A stretch of DNA of 64,000 nucleotides, taken from positions 512,669-576,668 of the forward strand of contig NC_031477.1 in NCBI RefSeq assembly GCF_000006565.2. Reading direction: 5' to 3'. The notes below the pieces were generated by a model. It ran no database searches, had not been told where the DNA came from, and saw only the letters and a program-made list of their open reading frames with translations. A program made the translations under genes and the position numbers. The stretch is from Toxoplasma gondii ME49 (lineage: Eukaryota; Apicomplexa; Conoidasida; Eucoccidiorida; Sarcocystidae). Below are positions 51,201-62,000 of the stretch, in pieces (position 1 is the stretch's first letter; each line of letters starts with the position of its first letter).

Positions 51201-54200
51201 CTGAGGGCATTCCTCTCTCCTCTCCTTTCACTCAGTCTCTCTCTTTTGCTTTCCTCTGCGTCTTTCGTTCACTGCTCGCTTGTATTCCTCTTTCCTTCTC
51301 TTCTCTTTCCGCCTTGTCGGCCGTTCCAGCTTACCTCACGCAGCGTCGCTGCTTCCCCGTCTGCGTCGTGGTCTCCGCTCTCCTTCCGCCGACTTGTTTT
51401 TCTCCACAGACTCGCCAGGGCGGCGCGAAAGAGAGAGAGAGACGCACGCCGCACCTCGCCTTTGCCGCCAGCTTGGGCGTCTGCGAGGGCCGTGAGGGCG
51501 TCGGCGCTCGCGGGTGGAGAGAGTTGCTGCGATCCGCGGACTCTCCTGAGAGAGGCGCCACGAAAGCAAAAGCAGAGAAGACAGGCAGGCGGCCCAGGCG
51601 ATAGCAGAGAGGAAAGAAGCATCGAAAGGCGCACTCGAAGCCTAGCGCCAGGCACCCCAGGCACGCAGCAGCCAGCGGCTACCACCGGAAGCTAGACTCG
51701 CTGTCACACAGTCAACAGCGGGGATTCCGCGTTTCTACGAACAAACCTTTTCGGCCATCAGAGGCGGGGGTGACCACCTCAAAAGTCACGAATTCGGAAC
51801 CGAGAAAGACAAAGAGGAAGAAGAGAAACTGAACAGGACAGTCCATATTTTCAAACCGAAGGAAAGAGGGAACCGAAAGGGCGCATGCAATGAGGGCGGC
51901 TCTGAAGCAAAGAGACACCCACTGGGGGTTCCTCACCTATGCAGCCAGTCGAGTAAACCACACGCATGCGCATGCGCAGGTGGCCAGTGATTTGCTTTTG
52001 TAGAGCTGTGTGGAGTTGTGTACAATGCTATGTTTATCCGCAAAAAACACACTTGCCCGTCTTTCTGAGAGGACGCAATGTGACGGATGCAGATGCAGAT
52101 CGAGAGCTAGACAGCACCACAAGACAGGAAGGCAGTGGAAGAAAGAGAACCTCCGTGTGGCGCGTTCGAATGTCTAGGCCGCCCGGCCACAAAGGCACCT
52201 CGTACCTGGGAGGCCCGCCAGAGGCCGCCTGAAGCTGCTCGAAGGCGAGACGGCGCGCGAGCACGGGCAGAAGAGAAGCGACTGCACGCGCCAGGCGCGG
52301 TGTTTCCCCGTCACCTTCCGACGTCGAGAGAGGCAATGGAGCACCTCCTGTCGACTGCGGATGCGCCGGGAGGTCGCGAGGCGAAGCAGGCGCCTGGAAA
52401 CGCAGAGGAAACGGCTGGAGCGAATGCGAAGGAGGAGCTGGAAGTGCAGAATCCTGGAGAAAGAGAGGCGCAGAGAGAGGACAAGCCGCGTTCAGCTGCG
52501 GCATGCACTTGGCGACGGAGAGCATGAAGGAAGGAATAACATCGCCGGGAAGGTCGCGCAAAAGGCCCGACGGCTGCTCCACGAGACGCCGAAGTAGCGC
52601 GAGGGAAACGGATGGATGCGCAGAGAGCGGAGGCAGCGAGGAAACAGACCACCCCTTCATTTCTGCGAGGAAAGGCGCCGTCTCCAGAGTCCTGTAGGCC
52701 GCCGCTGCGTCGAACGGAGTCCGACTCAGCTGCAGGTACAGCCCTAGAGCGGTCGCTGGCGAGAGGCTCTTCACGTGCGGGAGAAGCTGAGAGGAGAGGA
52801 GACAGACAGCTGCATTCAGATGCGGCAGCGCGCGGAAACCAGACCGAGCAGACGGCTGGGATCGAGAACGCCTTTCCTTTCGAGGCGAGCACCACTCTGA
52901 GAAGTCTAGAGGGACCGCCACAAATGTCTTTCGCCTCGCCAGATGAGGATTACCGACCTTCTCCATCGTCGCGCCACCGCCCGCCGACACCCACCGCGAA
53001 GCAGAAGCAGAATGAGGAGACGAAGAAGGAGAAGAAGAAGGAAGAGAAGAAGAAGAAGAAGGAGAAGAAGAAGGAGGAGGAGAAGATAACGAAGGAGAAG
53101 AGGCCGGAGAATGAGGAGACGAGGGTGACGACGGAGCAGCGGGAAAGGGAGAAGGAATGGGGACAAGGAGAGAAGAGAAAGGAATGGAGGCGTCGTGACT
53201 GCCAGGGAGCCGCTCAGAGGACGTTTGGATGCGAGGCGACGAAGAAACGAGAGAGAGGAAAGGCGAGGAAGACGACGGAGAGGGAGAGAAGGGAGACGGG
53301 TGAGTCCGAGGCGAGACGGCGCCAGAGTGTGGCGAAGCATGCAGCCAGGTGCTTCCTCTCCCTTTTTCTTCGCGTTTCAGGCATCGCAATGCAGAAGCGA
53401 AGGCCATGAGCACTGAGACTGCCTCGTGGTGCGTGAATGAATAAGGAACGGAGCTCGGTCCTTCCGCTTCGTCCACCTCTGAGTCTCTCGCTCTCTCTAC
53501 TCCGCATTCGTTCATGTCTGTCTCCGCGTCTCGACCATCGCCTCTCGCACCTCCTCTGCCTTCTCGGTCGACTCTCACAGGCGAGACCCTGACGAGACCT
53601 GCATGTGTTGAAGGCACCGCAGCGGCAGGTCCTTTCTCCCTGCCTTCTTGTACTTCTGTCGCCTTCCTCTTTCGTTCTTCATCCGAGCAATCCGGTTCCG
53701 GTCTCGCGGGAGAAGAGGCAGAAACCGCCGCGAAAGAAGACGAGAACGCAGGCGCAGAGACAGACGAAGAAGATGACAGAAGCAGGGAGGGCAGAGCAGC
53801 TTTTGCTATGCGCTCGAAGAAGAAAAGGAAGAAAAAATGAGCCTGGTAGAGCTGCTGAAGTCGTTCATTGCCGGAGGCATGACACTGTGTAGCTTTCCAT
53901 TTGCCCGCCTCTTCGCCTGTCTGCGCTTCACCTGGCCTCTCCGACCTCCCTGTGTGTTCCCCATCTTCTTCGTCTCCTTCGCTTCTTGAGCGCTCTCCTC
54001 TCTCGACTTCCTGCCGCTCCAGCAGGGTCTCAAGCTCAGTCATTGTTTGTCTCTGTCGCGACGCGAGCGCCTGAACAATCCTGAGGAGGCTGCGCGTGTC
54101 TTTCCTACGTTTTTGGCCGTTCTGCGTCTCCCTCGCGTCTCCGTCTGAGTTTACGGGGAGGCAAGAAAACTCTGTGCATGACGCATGTCGCTCTCGTCTG

Positions 54201-55811
54201 CTCCCAAGCCGCAAACCCCAGTCCCCTCCCTTCGGATCCTTCTGCTCGTTCTCTTGTGCCTGCATTTCTTTAGTCGATTCGCCATTCCTTTCGAATCTGT
54301 CTTCCTCTTTTTCCTCCGTTCGTTCTTCTCCTTTTGCTTCTTCCTTCCTTTCTCCCTTGTGTCTTTCTTCTGCTTGCAGTTCTTGCTCGAGTCTCTCCAA
54401 CAGCCGGAAGTAGAACCGGTGCACCATCCAGACGGGGGTCAGACCTGAGCTGAACTCGGAGCCTGCCGACGGCCACCCAGTCGCAGAGAGAGAAGAGGAC
54501 GCGACAGAAAAAGGCGAGGAGCGAGAGACAGAAGAGGAAGAAGAGGAAGAAGAGGAAGAAAGGTAGGAAGAGGAGTGGGGGGAGGGTGAGCGAAGTAGCG
54601 GGAGAGGCTGGAAGAGCGTGAGATTTACTTTGTTGAGTGAGTCGAGGATGTCGGCAAGCAAGCAGAGCTGCAGACACGAGGACACAGAGCCAGCTGTCGA
54701 TGCACCCCACAGGCCCCCACCTGGTCCGCCTAGTAGGTGCAACTGTCGGTGCGTGGATGTCTTGAACAGTGCGACTGCATGCACGCGAGCGCGTCTGGCG
54801 CCGCGAATGTTTGCCCTTGAACACGAATCAGATTGACATGGAATGTACAGACGCTCGCCTTCGCTGCAGAGGCGACCTTCCTGCATCCAAGTGACCATCA
54901 CTTCCTGGAGACTGCGAGCGTCCGAAGCATGCTCTCTCGCTCGCGTCGATCTTACTCGCTCGCGTCGATCTTACTCTGGTTTTGAGAATCAAGTCCCCTT
55001 TCAGGATCTTCCCCACACATCGGTGCCAGAAGGTGTGGCGCCTTAGTGCCTCTCCGTCAGTCGCGCATCGCTGCTCCTTCCTCACTGCTCTCTCCTTCCC
55101 CGCGACCTCTCTCTCGAGCTCCCGACATCCCTCCAGGTGTCTCTCTCTGAGTCGTCCTTGCGCGCGCCGAAGACTGGAGACGTAGCAGGCTGCCACCGCC
55201 TGCATGCAGGCAGCGATCTGCACGTCGGAGAGTTTGTGAACGTCTGTGGCCATCAGGGCGAGGAGGGAATGAACGGACGACTGTCGGGAGTTCTCTCGAA
55301 ACGCCGAGAGAACTTCCTGCGACTCGCGGTGCTGAAGGCCGCCACAGGGTCGCCTGTCGCGCGCGCGCCTGCGCGCTGAGTCACCCGCGCCACACGACGG
55401 CAAAGAAGAGGAAGAACAAGAGGAAGAAGGAGAGGAAACTGGAAGGGATCGAGACGAGAGATAACGGGAGAAAGGAGAGTGCGAGAAGAAAACAGCACAC
55501 GGTAACAAAGAGGAAAGAGATGAAGAACACGGGGCATCTGGAGGAGAGCAGAAAGGAGGAGAGCAGAAAGGAGGAGAGCAGGAAGGATGAGAGCAGAAAG
55601 GAGGAGAGCAGGAAGGTGGAGAGCAGAAAGGAGGAGAGCAGGAAGGTGGAGAGCAGGAAGTAGACGAGAGAGTCGGAGAGAACGGAGAGGGTGACCGAGG
55701 GGCAGGGAAAGGAGAGTACGGAGGCAAGGAAGACGAAACTCGAGAGGAACAGACTCGGCGTTTGGACCATCTGTCGCAGACAGACAGAGAAGAGGAAAGC
55801 CTAGGCGCCAT
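48228..55811 (-). CDS. Large helical-repeat protein, FASTK/RAP-like (tentative), 3' end unresolved
   Basis: Seven minus-strand exons join in perfect phase: 55811-54975, 54667-52206, 51545-51335, 50920-50543, 49984-49728, 49535-49267, 48508-48267, about 1550 residues. Recognisable pieces are amphipathic helix pairs: VHSLLALMATDVHKLSDVQI, LCLLADILDSLNKVNL, HLNAAVCLLSSQLLPHVKSL, ALGLYLQLSRTPFD, DVISLSRIAHAALKLGLLE, EAEVDQMTQLLAANI. Such repeats are typical of apicomplexan organellar RNA-binding proteins (heptatricopeptide/FASTK type) that end in a RAP domain. The last exon ends FEFRFEVVEAVVGPYTV, as might precede a RAP domain, and meets a GTAAGG donor; read-through would stop at 48228. I could not find the next exon. 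Between the helical blocks lie Ser/Pro-, Glu- and Cys-Ser-Pro-rich inserts. Function is inference; the gene itself is well supported. Confidence 0.6.
50384..50485. repeat. Three perfect 34-bp tandem copies
   Basis: A 34-base unit beginning AAAAGTCCCATTAAAACG and ending GTGTCTC repeats three times without a mismatch at 50384, 50418 and 50452. It sits in the intron after the exon ending at 50543 of the minus-strand gene, 58 bases past its donor. Confidence 0.9.
50993..51062. repeat. (AT)n microsatellites, intronic
   Basis: Two AT runs with short interruptions in the intron between exons 51545-51335 and 50920-50543 of the minus-strand gene. Confidence 0.85.
54937..54974 (-). repeat. 19-bp tandem duplication containing a 5' splice site
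   Basis: On the minus strand the unit GTAAGATCGACGCGAGCGA occurs twice in a row directly after the first exon of the large gene. Each copy begins with a strong GTAAG donor. Use of the outer copy adds 19 bases to the exon and shifts the frame; use of the inner copy keeps the frame with the next exon at 54667. Confidence 0.85.
55545..55665 (-). repeat. Tandem 15-bp coding repeat (Cys-Ser-Pro-Pro)
   Basis: Units of about 15 bases (plus strand GGAGGAGAGCAGAAA or GCAGGAA) repeat eight or nine times inside exon 1 of the minus-strand gene, coding for runs of C-S-P-P-F or C-S-P-P-S. The copies vary by one or two bases, as in young minisatellites. Confidence 0.85.
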
Positions 55812-57486
55812 CGTGTGTGCCGGAAAATCTGCGGAAAAGATGCTCCCTTCCCAAAGTGGAGTCTGTCACTCCCCTGCTCTCGTCGCATCACTGCGTGAAA
55901 CCGATGGAGGACGTGCGGTCTTCACCTCGGGCGAAATCCACCTCTCTCTTTCTTCTTTCTTCCTAATTTTTCTCGTTCTCTTTCTCTTCTTCATTTCGTT
56001 CTCTTTCTCTCCTTCTTCTCGTTTTCTTCTCTCTCCTTCTTCTCGTTTTCTTCTCTCTTCTTCTTCTCGTTTTCTTCTCTCTTCTTCTTCTCGTTTTCTT
56101 CTCTCTTCTTCTTCTCGTTTTCTTCTCTCTTCTTCTCGCCTCTCCTCTCTTCTCTTCTTCTCGCTTCTTCTCTCTTCTTCTCGCTTCTTCTCTCTTCTTC
56201 TTGCTTCGTCACTTTCCTTCTCCGCCGAACGCTGTTTGCATGTGCTGGAGCGCGTTCACGAGTAGCACTGGTGCCCAAACACAGACTGCATGCGACTGTA
56301 CTTCATGAACTTGGCATGACAGCCGAGAACAACGACACAAGAGAACGTGGAGGCGGGGAACAGAGACCTCGAAGGCGTAAACCCAGAGTCCGCCGCGGCA
56401 TGCTACGCACAACGGCGCGCAGCGAAAAAGTACATTTTGTGACGGGCGGGAGAGGAGAGGCGCGCGCGAGAAAAGGTCGGTTTTTTTAAAAGCAAGGAAC
56501 TCGACACTGTGTTTTTCCTAGGTACTTTTGCTGGACTCCTCATTCCCAAATCTACCTCTGCATGCATGCGTGTTGAGCATGTGAAAAAACCTTGGTCTGT
56601 TGGCGCGGTCTCTGAAGAGAAAGCCGGCACAGTCTTCTTGCAGACTTGCTTTGAAAGAGCATCGGCAGGTTTCCTCCGGCCTCTTTTCGTTCTTCTCTTT
56701 CGCCGCTCTTTCTGGAGATCGACGCGCTGTGGCAAAGCGGATAGAGCAGCCGAGACTTCTTTCACAAGACATGTGAACAGAACGCGGTTTTCCTCTTGCC
56801 AGACATCCACTCTTCTTTGCGATTTGAGTTCCGAGAAGTCCAGTTTCCTCCAAAATCCCCGCTGGGACCTTCTCGCTTCTTCTTCGGTTCCAGCGAGCGC
56901 TGTTGGGCTGTTTCTGCATGCGTTTTCGAGCGACTTCTCCGCGACGCACACAGACACACGAGAGTGCTGCGACTGGTGTGTCTTCGCAGTTTTTTCTTCA
57001 CTTCGCGCCTTCGTTTCTCCGTTCGCCTCTGTCCGCCCTGTCCGTTGTGTGCAATGCCGCAGATGGTGCCGAGAAACTGCCCGACGTGGAGCTCTGCCGC
57101 AAGAACTTGACGCCGCAGCGGTGGATCGGCGACCAAAAAGCGCGTACGCGAAGCCGGGCGTCGCTCTCAGGTGTCCCGACAGCTGCCAGGCGCCATCCGC
57201 ATTTGCAAGGAAAGTGCGAAAAAGTCGAACTGGTGGATCTGGAAAGCAGAGAGGAAGACGAGAGGAGAGGGAAAGAACAGGAGAGACAGAGAAGCCAAGT
57301 GAACGACGCAAGAAGACTCCCGTGGAAACTCGGAGGTCTCTCGCGCTTTTCTTTCCTTCTCCTCTCTGTCGTTCGCGTCTCGCATCTTCTTTCCTGCCAG
57401 AGGTGGACAGCCATCTCCTCCTCTCTTCCTGTGTGCGTCTTTCTCCCTTGCCCATTGCCGCTCCTGCCTCCTCGCTGTACGCGCAG
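55812..57486. promoter_or_regulatory. Divergent promoter region of the repeat protein and IBA57 genes
   Basis: A spacer of about 1.7 kb between two head-to-head genes. It contains a 24-bp pyrimidine minisatellite (56017-56136) and further TCTTCTTCTCG copies to about 56215, then mixed sequence. A frame open from 56509 into the IBA57 start is in register with it, so a much longer IBA57 N-terminus is formally possible. The Cys-poor, low-homology character of that stretch favours 5' leader. Confidence 0.4.
56017..56136. repeat. 24-bp pyrimidine minisatellite
   Basis: Unit TCTCGTTTTCTTCTCTCTTC plus TTCT starts at 56017, 56041, 56065, 56089 and 56113, five copies in exact 24-base register, almost pure pyrimidine on the plus strand, in the spacer between two divergent genes. 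It can form triplex (H-DNA) structure. Confidence 0.9.
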
Positions 57487-58993
57487 ATGGCGTCTCCCGT
57501 GTCTCTGCTTCTGCGGGGCGGCGGAATGTCCTCCACTGCTCGCAACTCTGCTGGAGACTTTTGCTGGACGAGGTGCCCTCTGCCGCGACTCTGTCGGCTC
57601 TTCTCCTCTGTCGCGGCTCGCGGGAAGCAGCCTTTCTTTCGTCTCGTCGCCGTCCCCAAGCGCCGCTTCCTCCGCGTGGAAGGCCCAGACGCCGCCTCGT
57701 AAGTTCCGTCTCCCTGAGCGCAGAACGCCGCTCTGTCGTTCCTCCGCGTTTAAGAAAACATGCGTGGACGCGTGGACCTCGGCAAGTTGAGATTTCAAGT
57801 GCGTTGCCGTCTGAACAGTCCAGAAGAGTCCCGCTGAGGAAGCATATGGCAGAGAACCAGAGGGAGAAGAAGAAGAGGAAGGGAGAGGACGAGGGTGAGA
57901 AGAAGAAGAAGAGAGAGAACGAGGGGGAGAAGAGGCGAAAGATCAGCAGAGAATAGACAGGAGGAAAGAAGACATTCGCTTCATTCGCTTGTTTGTCGTG
58001 TGATTTGTTTGTCCAGTTTTCTGCAGGGACTCGTGACACAAGACCTTCGCTACCTTGAGTCGCCCCACCCTTCTTCCCCTTCCGAGTTCGCTCGTCTCTT
58101 CTCGAAACGGCCTGTCTTCTCCTCGTCGTCTTCGTCTCCCTCTTCCTCGTCTTCCTCTTCTTCCTCGTCCTCTTCTTCTTCCTCGTCCTCCTCTTCTTTC
58201 TCTCCCTCTTCTTCTTCCTCGTCCTCCTCTTCTTTCTCTCCCTCTTCTTCTTCCTCGTCCTCCTCTTCTTTCTCTCCCTCTTCTTCTTCCTCGTCCTCCT
58301 GTTCTTCTGTTTCTCCGCTGTTGTGTTCCCCAAGTTTTACGGGAGCTCGCGCAGCGCCTTTTGCTCTGCTGAACACACACGGCCGCGTTCTTTTGGATGG
58401 ACATGTCGTTCGCTTGCCGCGGAAGGGGAGGGAGTTCGTGGAGACTGGAAAAGAGGAGCCGAACGCAGATGACGGCTCCGCATTTCTCCTCGATGTCGAC
58501 GAAGGCGTCGAAAGTCGCCTCGCTTCCTTCCTTCAGGTGAGCGTCCAAAGTGGACGGTCGGCCAGCAGAGGAGCAGGGCGCTCCTCCTGCTGTCGAGACT
58601 TCCTGCCGGGGCAGGCACAGCAGCTTTTTCAGAGAACTTCGGCGCTTTCTGACGACGATGTGTCTGCGACTCTTCTCTGATTTTTCCTGCCACTGTTGAG
58701 ACTGTAAACCCTACTCTTATTTCGTGTGATGTGCAAGCGTCTTCTCCCAAAAATATTTCATGCAAAACCTAGAACGATCGTTGTGTTCGAGACAGAAATG
58801 TGAATGCAAACTTGCATGCGCCGTCCTCAGCTGTAGACATACGCGAGCCGACGCGACACCCGTACTTATACACACATTTTCTTCTGCATTTCCGCGTGTA
58901 AGTTTACTCATGAACTCTCTCTTTACTCACGTCCACAAAACTTCGTGGACATCTACATCTGCATGCATACTTCTATGCACATCTCCCTCTCTC

Positions 58994-59033
<40 letters not shown>

Positions 59034-59035
59034 CA

Positions 59036-59080
<45 letters not shown>

Positions 59081-62000
59081 GTGTATGTATGCATGTATGC
59101 ATTCACGTTTGAATGGATGTGGCCCTGCGTCTTCTGTCCCCAGAGTTTCAACATGTTTCTCTCTATGCATGCACCAGTTTTCCTCGTTGCGTTTTCTCTC
59201 TGTTTCAGCGGGTGTCGGATTTCCACGTGTCTGCTGCGTGTATTCAGCGTCGCCGCCTGTCTTCGCGCGTGGAAGTGAAAGGAGTGACTCTGAAAGCGTT
59301 GCAGCTTCTGCCGCCTTCATGTCTCTCTTTCTCGCCTCTGTCGCCGTTCTCTGTCTCCTCGCTTCTGACAGGAGCGAAGAGAGCAGCTTCGGCGCACGAG
59401 AGAGACCTGCTCGCAGCAGAGGCCTTCGACGACGGCGTCAGCTTCACTGGCGCGTGGCGCGACTACTACCCTCCGGGGTACGAGGGTCCTTGCTTCTCTC
59501 CAACTGCTCGACTGCCGGCTGGGCGCGAGGTCGAGCACGAGGATAGAGCGCATTCGCTTCTTCTCGGGATGCATGCGAGCGAGCTCGCGCAACGCCTGAC
59601 CTCGAACCAGTCTTACGACCTCTGGAACGTCTCTGGGGGCTGCCGCGATGGCTGGCTGCTCGCGACTTCGAGGACGCACGCCGAACTGGGGGCAACAACA
59701 GACCGCGAGGAGGAGCGCGGCGACTTCCAGAGAAGCCGAGAGAGATTCGAAGGCGACCCAGAGAGACAGAGGCGACCCGCTCGTGAAAGGATAGGACATG
59801 TTAAACGTGGAGAGGGAACAGAGTTTCTCGCCGGTCTTGAGGAAGACAGCGGGGCAGACTCGCGAGGTAGGGAGCGACGAACAGCAGGCGGCCTCGTGAC
59901 CGTCGATGGCAGGTCTGCCCGCATGGGGTTTCGGCTGTATGTACACCAGGATCACGGGGACGCGGAGCTGTTCGCAGACGGCCCAGACGGCGGAAAGGCG
60001 GATGCGAAGACCTCAGCAGAGCCAACAGTGTTTTTCCTGGACCGGCGTGGCCCGGCGGCAGCCGAGGACTCAGGGGAAACAGATAGGAGCTCTGCAGACT
60101 CCTCAGTCGGCTCTCATTTGTTCTGCCAACGCGCATCGGCGCCTTCTTCTCTCCTTGCGTCGCCCGCTCTCTCTCCGCCGCAACTGTACGACCTGCGCCG
60201 GCGCGCTCTCGGCATCCCCGAAGGTCCCGCGGAAGTGGGGATCCAGAGGCACCTCCTCCCGCACTTGAACCTGGACTGGCAGGTGTACATACACCCGAGG
60301 GTCAACAAGGGGTGTTTCCTCGGCCAGGAAGTGGTTACGCGCGCACTGCTGCAGCTCTCGAATCGCCGGCGCGTGGCGAGTTTCGTTGTCCTCGGTCGCG
60401 CAGAGGAGGCGTTCTTCATCCCCTCTCTCGGAGGCGAGAGGTCTTCTTCTGTGGACTCACCTTCTTTTGAAGCCACTCCAATTCCTCCAATTCGAGACCG
60501 CGGTGACCTGGTGGTATCTCGACCGGTCCCGGAGTCGCCGAACTTTTCTCAGTTGCCTGTGCCGGCGAGTCGCCGACTTCCGACTGCTGCTGAACTCGAG
60601 ACAGATGCATTGGATTCTCCGTCTCTGGGCGCTTCTCAACCCCACTCTTTACCTCCCCGCCACCGCCTGCCAAGCAAATGCCAACATGACACACCCTCAT
60701 TCACGCATCTCTTCCCTCCCTGGTGTGAGCACTTCCGACCTTCTCGCCACTTTCCTCTTCCGCACTGCTCTTCTGCTTCGCCTTCTTCGGCTGCTTCGCC
60801 TTCTTCGTCTTCTTCGCCTTCTTCGTCTTCTTCGCCTTCTTCGTCTTCTTCCGTCTCCAGTGGGAACGCGGACAAGGGCCATCTTTCTCTGCGCGCGCCT
60901 GCGTCGTCTGAGGCCGCTGGCGACGCACCCGAGCTCGCCACGGCAGCGAGCCGTGGAGGACGCAAGGGGAGAGAGGAAAGCGAAGTCTTTCGTGGTGTTC
61001 TTTCAGGACCTTTGCCGCCTGGAGAACTCGAGTACTGGACGCGTTTGCTGTGTCGAGCTGAAGAGGCTGCCGTCAGGCGCCTAGAGCTTGCAACCGAGAG
61101 TCCAGAAGACTTCGGAGACGCTCCAGGAGTCCCCGTGCATGCAGCAGAGGGCCGGGGCGAAAACACACCCGATCCTCCCGAGAAGACGAAGGAAAAGGAG
61201 AGGGAGAATGAGAAGACGGAGGCGAGTGAGAAGAAGGAGAAGGACGGAGAAGCAGAGACTGGCGAAACCGCGGAGAAGCCGAGAAAAATCTACATTTACA
61301 TCCCAGAGTGGGGAGGAGCGACCCCGCGTGTGTCTGAGAGTGAGGAGCAGAGAGGAAAGTCAAACCGACAGAAAACGCAAGCGTCAGGGTGGAAGGAAAT
61401 CGGCGAAGTCGTGGTGGAACCGGAGAGAGGCGAACGAGGTACACCTCTCGGTGTGGGGCTCTGCATGCTGCGAGCGAAGGCAGGCGAGCCTCCTTTGAAA
61501 AGCTACGAGGTATGACAGAGAGCAGAAGAAACGCGAAAGATTCACGGTGTGACTGCAACGAAAGCAGGTCCTGAATATTCCTGAAGAAGGGGACGCGGAA
61601 ACACAGAGATCACGGTAGAGGTAGAGGAATGGAAAGAGACAATGGCAGAGGCAGAGAGCACTTCTCGTCTGTAGCAAAGTGATATGGACAGACAGGAGAT
61701 TCTCTAGATAGATAGAAAGGGAGAGCAGGGCAATTCATGCTGGCCTTCAATAATTCAATTGTTCTCTTGGGTTTTGCTGTATTTACTCGATTTTCTTCAT
61801 TCTTCGTGTTTCTCTTCTCTCATTTCTTTTCGCCGTTGTTTCACAAGGAAAAGGGCTTTCGGGGAGATCTGCGGAGCGTTTTTGCGCCGCCCACAAAGTC
61901 CCTCTGTCACCAGTTCATTTGCTGCTCTAAACCATTTTCCTCGCCGGAGTCTCGTGTCTACTTCAGCTGGAGTCGTGTCTCTTTCTGTTATTCCGTTCGT

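Noticed and set aside
52612..53409. A plus-strand Lys/Glu-rich frame of 265 codons
   Set aside because: It is the antisense shadow of the Ser/Pro-rich part of the minus-strand gene's second exon, which is phase-locked to its neighbours.
58050..58376. A minus-strand poly-Glu/Gly open frame over 100 codons
   Set aside because: It is the antisense shadow of the poly-Ser tract of IBA57.
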